This document shows positions 57,323-64,000 of a DNA stretch of 64,000 nt, in pieces (within the stretch, counting starts at the first letter, position 1; each line of letters starts with the position of its first letter). A program made the translations under genes and the position numbers. The DNA is from Selaginella moellendorffii. Its lineage: Eukaryota; Streptophyta; Lycopodiopsida; Selaginellales; Selaginellaceae. A model generated the notes under the pieces. That model searched no databases. It was given only the letters and a program-made list of their open reading frames with translations, and had not been told where the DNA came from. The DNA is taken from contig NW_003314323.1 in NCBI RefSeq assembly GCF_000143415.4, positions 748,499-812,498 on the forward strand, in the 5' to 3' direction.

Positions 57323-60300
57323 TTACCTCCTAGAAGCAACTGATAGAGAAGGACGAAAACCTCGAAGATGGCATTTGAAGAACTCATGTTCTTCAATCGC
57401 AAACACCGATCTACCAGAGTCACGTGCTGCTTCGACCATCGAACCACTACCTGCTGTGCAATCGATGACAACACCTCTAGTTGGGCAATAAAGCTCAAGT
57501 AGGACATGCATCGCCGATGGAGATCGGAACCGATACCCAGACAATGTGTTGCGGATGTCGTCGTCTATGAGATTTGGTATGATGTCAGTAAAGCTGTCAT
57601 ACCCTGGCAAAACCCTTGCAGCACGCTCGCTATCACGAAAACCGTCATTTTCTTTTCTGCAAAACACATGGTAGGTCCACATCATAACCTGAATAATAAA
57701 ACTTTAGAGACAACCAAAACAAAAAATGATTTCTTACCTTCTCTGGCATGCCTAGGACACCTTTGGTCTCGACCCCAACACTATCCATGATGCATCCGGA
57801 AGAGAACCTCTTGAAGTTGACTCGACTTGCATACCTCATAAGGCAGGACATCCAATGGGGGTCATTCGGGAGAATGAAGGCAACTTGACCGGTTGTGTGA
57901 AGGAGAATTGCTGCCAAAAGGAATGCATCCTTCAAGTGGTCTTTAGTCAGGTTGTTCCAGCTTGGGACATCACCATTAGCGTCTGGAAGACCATCTGGCA
58001 TGTCAAAGAGCATGAAGTTTGTGCTCTTGAGCGGTCGCCTATGGATCTTCTGACAAAAGCGCTCCCACTTTTGCTGGATAGCCATATTCTCAACATCCTC
58101 CTCAAAAGATGCCATCAATGAACTATAGGAGCCAATAAAGATCCCAACTTCACCACGGAATGCCACTGGAGATACAGGGCGAATCTAGGGGGAGAAGACA
58201 AAGATAAGATGTGAATTTAAAAAAAATTTACATACCGTCATGTGGCGTGTGGTAGATGTAAGTTCCTCCAAGTCCTCTTCTCGAGCATCAAGACGAGCTG
58301 GAATGAAGTTACTCCCGACAGTTTTTGCTGCAACCATTTGAGGAACTAAGAAAAGGAGAGAATAAAAAGAAATATACCTTGAGAAGTTCCTCGGTTACGG
58401 GGACGTCTTGGACGATCATCATCACTGTTGACTAATTCCTCCAGATGTGGATTTGCTCGCTTTCGTCGAGGTAGAACTTCTTGGACGTTCTGGTTCTCTT
58501 GCTCGACTTCGTCTCGAAGAATCTCGTTCTCACCGCCATCTTCACTCTGCTCGCCATTGGCACCAACAGGGTCGACATTCTCATGGCCATCATCTTCGTC
58601 ATCATTGTTGCCTCTTGCAGCCTCATGGTGGGTTGGTTCATAATCTGGCATCTCCAATTCCCAAGGACAAGCGCGCTTTATTGCTGCTGGAAACTTCATT
58701 GTTGTCGGGTACATGCCTCCATCTCTCACACCATGCCTTAGGAGGCGTGTGCATACCGGTGTTTCGAGAGGAACGCTTCTATATTGGAGATACCTATAAT
58801 AGAATATAAACAATTGAGTATAGTTGAGAAATTGTATGTTACCTGAAAGCCGCTCGACGCATGAAGTAAGGTTGGCCAAGTTGTTTATCAAATGGAGTCG
58901 TGCTTGTGGCCTTCTTTGGCAGCCAGTCCTCTCCAAGTTTTGTAAGCTCAATGGTGACGAAGTCCTTAAATGGAAGTTGCTCAGGATCATCCCCTATGAA
59001 AGGCGCTAGAAACATCTCCCCTTCATATACAGTTTGTGAAATGTAGACGGTCCTCCTCATCACAGTCTCCATCATACTGTCCAAACCTTTTTCTCCTTCC
59101 CTGAGTCTACTATTGAGGTCATTCAGAATGTGTATCTGTTCCTCATATGTAAGCTTTGACTTTGAGATGTTGTAAATAATCTCATCTGGAGTCTTGCCCA
59201 CTAAAAAATAACTTTTGTGAGAACCTTCATGTAAATATAAACAATACTTACTTTCATAACAAGCAATCTCTGTTATAATATCGAACCACTCCTTTGGGCG
59301 TCGAGGGTCAGCCACACTAAGTAATTTCTTTACCTTTGTCTTCTTTGTGCTGTTGATTTTCTTGTCAATTGCAGCTAAATGCTCTGAGAGTTCTTGATCA
59401 TTTTCAGCTCGATGCGACTGTGCATATGCATCTTGCTTAACCTTCACCAATGGCTGAAGACAACACAAACATTCTATGATAAGAAGTATACTTAAAAGAA
59501 CATACCTTACTCCACACAGCTGTCATAAAAGCCACTGGATTCTTGTACCATCTATTGGCATCCTGACGACCTCGTTGATGTCGAATAAGTGATGCTAAAT
59601 CATCACCATAGTGGCTGCGGACTGCATCCTCGTCGAGATTGGCAAGAAACCGGATCTGCTCGATATCATGTACTAGGCTTTGTTTCTGCACTGCAAACTG
59701 TCCCAATCTGCAAAACATAAATTGTTAGAAGTGATTGAAGAAGGAGAGGTACTTACGCATTAATTTTGTGGCAAGCTATCACAAGCCTTGCCAAATCTAG
59801 AGATCCTCTCGCGTGTACATGTCCAACCGGAACATTGATGTGATAGATAGGATCGTCTCGGAAGCATTCTCGGATGCACTTCATCCACGCACACCAGCGA
59901 TGATTCCCGTCGATAATGTAGAACATTTTCCCCACAAATTGTTGAGTCTCAGGATGGCTCATAAGCTTGTTGTCAAATTCGCGGGACTTCATTTTCCAAA
60001 TGTCATCCCAATCCCTCTCGATTTCCGGTGACACCGAGAGGGTATTTGTCGTTCCTGGCTTGAAAACCGAAACAAGGAACATACCTATGTTTGTCCCAAG
60101 GCCATTCTGTTTGTACAGACTATAGATGTCCATGTTGACGAAGTGCGGTGAAGCAGACCGAACGATGCTTGTCTGAGTGAATCGACATAGTGGGATTTCT
60201 CGGATCATGTGCCCCGGGCCTTCCCACTTGAGAGACTCCAGAGTCGTGTGAATGGCCTTCTCTTTAGTTCTCAAAATTGTCTCTTGGAAGCGCTTGTCGA

Positions 60301-60892
60301 CAATGTGTTCAGGTAGCTCCACTTCTCTTTCAGCTTCAGCTACACCTCCAGTAGCACCATTATCAGATCTAGCCCCCGACTCGGGCCCAACACCGCCATC
60401 AGGCGCACTTGGGCACTGCTCCGTTTCTGCCATATTTTGTGAATATGTTAAGAGTAGTGGCATTTGTGGTTGTGGCAGCAATGGTGGTGATGACAATGGT
60501 TGCGTTGGTGGTGGTGATGACAATGGTTGTGCTGGTGGTGGTGATGATGGTGGCAGTGGTGGTGGTAATGGTGGTGATGACGGTGGTGGTGGTAATGGTG
60601 GTGATGACAGTGGTGGTAATGGTGGTGATGAAGGTAAAGGTGGCGGTGGTGGTAATGGTGGTGGCGGTGGTGGCGGTGGTAATGGTGGTGGTGGCATCGA
60701 TGGCGGTGGTGGGGGTGCATGTGGACTGGAGCTATGTGGTTGGGAAGACGGTAGAGTTGTCGCTGTGGAAATCTCTATCTGAAGGTCAACTTGATTGTCA
60801 TCCTGGATCTCATCTTCCTCATGTCTTCTCTTTGATCCAACATCCCTCTCCTTTTGTAGTTGCTTCCGTTTCTGAAAATAAAAAAAACTCAT
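57323..60892 (-). CDS. ParB/Srx-like domain fused to an N4/N6-type DNA methyltransferase-like domain
   Basis: Eight exons (60892 or 60871-59757, 59707-59506, 59453-59252, 59200-58853, 58794-58378, 58345-58236, 58184-57738, 57688-57323) with GT-AG borders keep one frame of about 1075 residues (922 from ATG 60433). Order: a basic start, a long Pro/Ser tract, then a ParB/Srx-like fold (GKMFYIIDGNHRWCAWMKCI, about 318-337). A helical region, an acidic region and a basic region (LPRRKRANPH, DDRPRRPRNRG) follow. The C-terminal methyltransferase-like part has FMLFDMPDGLPD (about 861-872) in the place of a (D/N)PP(Y/F/W) motif, QVAFILPND, and VVIDCTAGSGSMVEAARDSG (about 1027-1046) with FAIEEHEFF, the SAM-binding region. 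The order IV then I is that of beta-class amino-methyltransferases. Target and activity are unknown. The TAA at 57323 overlaps a possible donor (AG/GTAATT), so a further exon is possible. Confidence 0.65.
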
Positions 60893-60904
60893 TATAAATT
60901 ATAA

Positions 60905-61480
60905 ATGCATAAGAAGAGGGGAACAGGGCGTGGGCTCGGTGCACGCCTCCCCCAAGCACCTTGGCCGGCCCGCGCCAAGACTGCCCGCGAGCCGGCCTTG
61001 GCGCTTGGAGGTGGGCCGGTTCGCTGGCGTACCGGCCCTCGTGGGCATTTGGCGCAAGCACTTGGCGCCTTTGCCAGCCAAGCGCCTTGGCCAGCCTGCG
61101 TGGACTTGGCCGGCCCAGGCGGAGTGCCCAGCCAAATGCCCGGCCTGGGCACTTGGCAGCGGCGGTGCTGGGCAGCAGTGGCCCTAGGCAGTGCGGCGCT
61201 GGCGTGGCGTGGCGTCGGCACGGCAGCAGCGGCAGGCAGCGGCGGCATGGCAGCGGCGGTGCTGGGCAGTGGCGGCACGGACAGCGGCGGCATGGCAGTG
61301 GCGGTGCTGGGCAGGCAGCACTGCGCTGGGCGTGGCATGGCAGTGGGCAGCGCTCGGCAGCCCTGGGCAGTGGCGGTGCTGAGCATGGCATGGTGTGTGC
61401 AACGTGGCGGCGCAGAGCATGGCGTGGGCCCGGGGGTCCTGGGCCCAGGGGCCCTGGGCCCGGCGGCGCTGGCCGGGGAG
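60905..61480. repeat. GC-rich low-complexity block
   Basis: Sequence dominated by 'ggcagcggcggc', 'gtgctgggcag' and 'cttggc(c/g)ggcc' units, much richer in GC than its surroundings. Overlapping Ala/Gly/Trp- or Pro/Cys/His-rich frames exist on both strands, as expected from composition. It could be a CpG-rich promoter for the minus-strand gene or a minisatellite. A (CCCTAA)-like 'ccctaaccctaaccta' string follows at about 61602. Confidence 0.5.
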
Positions 61481-62343
61481 GAGAGGGAGTGGAGGAGAGG
61501 GAGTGGAGAAGGAGGAAAAACTTACTCTTGGCGGCATTCTGTTCCCGCAGTCACTCTCAATCTCCCGCGATACTTCCTGTAAAACCCTAACGCCGGCGGC
61601 TGCCCTAACCCTAACCTAACTTTCATCACAGCCGTTCATCATGGATGCAGTAAATCTTCACTGTACAATAAATAATAAATCTAGCACTGTACAATTTCTA
61701 TTCCGCCCTAGATTTGATCACGTGACAAAGTCCTTTTGAATTGTAATTTAATAATGGAGGTGTGCTCTAATATGACTATGTCATAATGTGAAATAATGTC
61801 ACAGACGCATGTGTTGAATTGATCACAGTACGAAATTGTTAGAAAATATAAGATTATTAAATCGTAAGGTGTTATTTCCAAAGTAATGTATATAGATAAT
61901 TTACTATAGGTGCTAGATGGTAGTACAAAGATGGAATATATTTAAATGAGTTCAGAAGAATATGATGATTTCTAGCTTTAATGAAGTACTGAAAATATGT
62001 ACAATATTTAATTTATTTGGTAACAATTGGTTGATGGTAGATCCTAGAATAAAATCATTCCTATCTTTCATATTATGGCACATGCTTGATGTGATATTTC
62101 TTTCCGTTCTACCAAAAGTTAGTGCATATAATAAATTTGAGTATGTTTTTGAATTCAATGTATATAGACAATTAATATTGTACAACATAGTCCTATATAC
62201 TTCATACAGAATTTATTATAACAACATTATTCGATGTTAGATCCTAGAATAAAATCGCCCTATCTTTTCACATAATGGCATAGCACATGTGAGGTGACAT
62301 TTCATTATAAAAGTTCAGAGTTCCAAAACCTAAAGGCAACAAA
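61481..62343. other. AT-rich intergenic region with a ~65-bp direct repeat
   Basis: No gene seen. 'agatcctagaataaaatc' with 'ctatctttca' and 'atatggca'-like continuation occurs at 62038-62103 and again, diverged, at 62236-62312, the latter directly upstream of the 62344 start. Confidence 0.5.
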
Positions 62344-64000
62344 ATGGAGGGCTTCCTTTTGCATTACCAAGATCACCCACCGCTTTCTATCTCCCAGAGT
62401 CTTATTTCAGAAAGTTTTCTTTGCCGACATTTCGATCTTTCTCTCGGTTCTATTTCATTGGAAGCTGTGATTCGCAACAACATTGGTGTAGTTGAACGAT
62501 CGGAGTTTCTTCTTTCGGGTGTAGGTGAAGGTGGACAACATTGGGATTTGCAACATTCCAAGTCGAAAGAGATTCGAGTTTTTGGATCTCCAATCAAAGT
62601 GCGAGGCTGTGATCCTGCTAAAGTCAATGTGAAGCAAGAGTCGGTCGTCATCATTTCTTCCTCTTCTAGTTCTAGTGGAGATGTTAGTCCAGTGCGAGCC
62701 AAGAATTTCCAAACTCCAACTTCACTGATATTCCAAGCTGTTTGCAACGCTTTCCAGTTTTCCCGCCTCTCTATCGATGTGCGTTCCTTTCTGCATAGGC
62801 TCGTTAGCGAGCTCCCATCTACATACAATGGCAATATCTTCTTTGAACTACCACCTCTTGTCATCTCAAAACGAANNNNNNNNNNNNNNNNNNNNNNNNN
62901 NNNNNNNNNNNNNNNNNNNNNNNNNNNNNNNNNNNNNNNNNNNNNNNNNNNNNNNNNNNNNNNNNNNNNNNNNNNCACACATTTCCAACATTTCGAAGGC
63001 ACAGTGTCCATGGTTCATTGTGGTGGGTATTTGGATTGTGTGAATAAAGCATGCAATCAAGAGCGTGGTAAAAACTCCATATTTTTTGAAGGATCTGCAA
63101 CCAATCCTCCCCTCTGTGACACCATTGGTGTTGGATTCAAGTGTCGGTTTTGCAAGAATGCTCCATTGTGTCGTGCCATCTGCGGGGCCAAGATGTACTA
63201 TTTTCTTCCACGGGATGGAGAGGTTGGTAGAGCTGCAGTACATATTGGCACGCACACACATCCAATGCAGGAAGGGATACAAAGGAGTTCAGTCAACCAT
63301 TTCAAAGATGCAGTGCAGATAGAGACTGTGAGAAACTCATCTGCAACTCCGAAGCATGTTCAGAAGATAGTGCTCAAGGATTTTATCGCAAATACTTTAC
63401 TTGATCCGGACTACAAGAATACTCAACTGGATGAGGCTAGCTTGCAGGAGTTACTACGACATGTGCAACCTGCAACTAGCCTTAGAAGGTATGAAAATAT
63501 TATTACATACTTTTCAATAATATCTCTCTTACATTTTGTTTTATTTAGGATAAAGTCTTGGATGTGTGAATCTCGAGAGGGGAAACTCCAATCAAAAATC
63601 GACTCAATCCTTGAACTAAAACGGACTTGTCCCTATGAGTTTATCCATGGGAGTTTATTTCCAGATCAAGTCGTTAGTGAGCAAGAGCGCCCCTTCGTTT
63701 TCAAAATGTCTACCATGGGCCCTGCCTCTTGTGTGGATCTTGTTTCCCGAATGGATATGTCTGGGTCAAGTGACCTTGCTAATGCATGGGTACATTTTGA
63801 CCATATGGAGCGGGTGGCAGGTTGGACAACCATGGGAGCTCATGTGTATGATCCAAGGTAGTTTTTTTTCTCATTATCTTAAAATGGTTTTAAACATTGC
63901 ACTTTTCACAGGCTACGTTGTAACTTGACAATTGCAACGGTAGAGTTTAAAGTACAAGACCAGATGGCTCAAGAAATATTTTGGAAGTCCCTCTCCGACA
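62344..64000 (+). CDS. Cys/His-rich, probably DDE-transposase-like protein (3' end outside window)
   Basis: ATG at 62344 (MEGFLLHYQDHPP). The frame is open through a 100-N gap, whose true length is unknown. It continues with introns at 63489-63548 (60 nt, also open) and 63858-63911, then off the window. After a Ser-rich stretch there is a Cys/His-rich domain: C..C spacing in CGGYLDCVNKAC, FKCRFCKNAPLCRAICGAKMYYF and HIGTHTHPMQEG, resembling WRKY-GCM1/FLYWCH-type fingers that accompany MULE-like transposases. Downstream, MSTMGPASCVDLVSRMDMSG, AWVHFDHMERVAGWTTMGAHVYDPR and LTIATVEFK look like the start of a DDE-type core with candidate acidic residues. I recall similar uncharacterised proteins in mosses and charophytes, but cannot name a family. 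Confidence 0.5.
62876..62975. other. Assembly gap (100 N)
   Basis: Exactly 100 unknown bases inside the 62344 gene. The round number suggests a placeholder of unknown true length, so frame continuity across it cannot be judged. Confidence 0.99.

Noticed and set aside
60252-60897. Gly/Val-rich plus-strand frames and the His-rich minus frame
   Set aside because: They are other-frame readings of the proline-codon tract of the ParB-methyltransferase-like gene.
60905-61590. Ala/Gly/Trp-rich plus and Pro/Cys/His-rich minus frames as genes
   Set aside because: Open in several frames at once because of GC-rich low complexity; no domain, no consistent splice structure.
1-64000. tRNA or rRNA genes
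   Set aside because: No stretch with a convincing A/B box pair or cloverleaf, or with rRNA core sequence, was seen; a covariance search would be needed to exclude them.

Overview
The window is a piece of a land-plant nuclear genome. Genes are split by short GT-AG introns (about 50-100 bp), and the first 9 kb encodes plant-specific proteins: a SPA-type WD40 light-signalling protein, a clock pseudo-response regulator with a CCT domain, a RABC1-type GTPase and a PPDK regulatory protein. Tiny introns, compact spacing and the mix of families suggest a lycophyte such as Selaginella. That is an inference from style, not a database match.

Layout. 1-8.6 kb is ordinary gene-dense euchromatin: SPA-like 3' end (+), PRR (+), a LEA-like acidic protein (-), RABC1/Rab18 (-) and PDRP/RP1 (+). 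From about 8.86 kb to 37.2 kb lies a rearranged block. An approximately 5.4-kb module holds an STR6-like rhodanese-FSH hydrolase gene and a broken 2OG-Fe(II) oxygenase. It occurs once at 8.86-14.3 kb and again inverted at 31.74-37.17 kb. The left STR6 gene is open across nine exons. The right copy is broken by frameshifts and a deletion, and has lost both catalytic residues (rhodanese Cys to Phe, hydrolase Ser to Trp). Between the arms lie two direct copies of an unrecognised multi-exon gene ('family X', 15.4 and 29.6 kb), shredded further copies of STR6-flank DNA (19.2 and 22 kb), and the C-terminal part of a DMS3/GMI1/SMCHD1-like SMC-hinge protein. That last gene stops where degenerate Ty3/gypsy sequence begins.

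37-54 kb is repeat-rich. It holds degenerate transposase or integrase relics, a dispersed repeat with a long G tract, minisatellites, a decayed gypsy gag-pol element (minus strand) and a third, 5'-truncated family X copy at 53.3 kb. 54.5-57 kb holds a small ORF and a tandem pair encoding an unrecognised Cys/His-rich, probably zinc-binding protein; the second member has an early stop.

57.3-60.9 kb (minus) holds the most unusual gene: an eight-exon frame joining a proline-rich N-terminus, a ParB/Srx-like domain (GNHR motif) and a C-terminal domain laid out like a beta-class N4/N6 DNA methyltransferase. Its PPY-type motif reads DMPD and its SAM motif reads DCTAGSGS. A divergent gene at 62.3 kb runs off the window with a 100-N gap inside it; it encodes a Cys/His-rich, probably transposase-like protein. 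These two may belong to one mobile or domesticated system.
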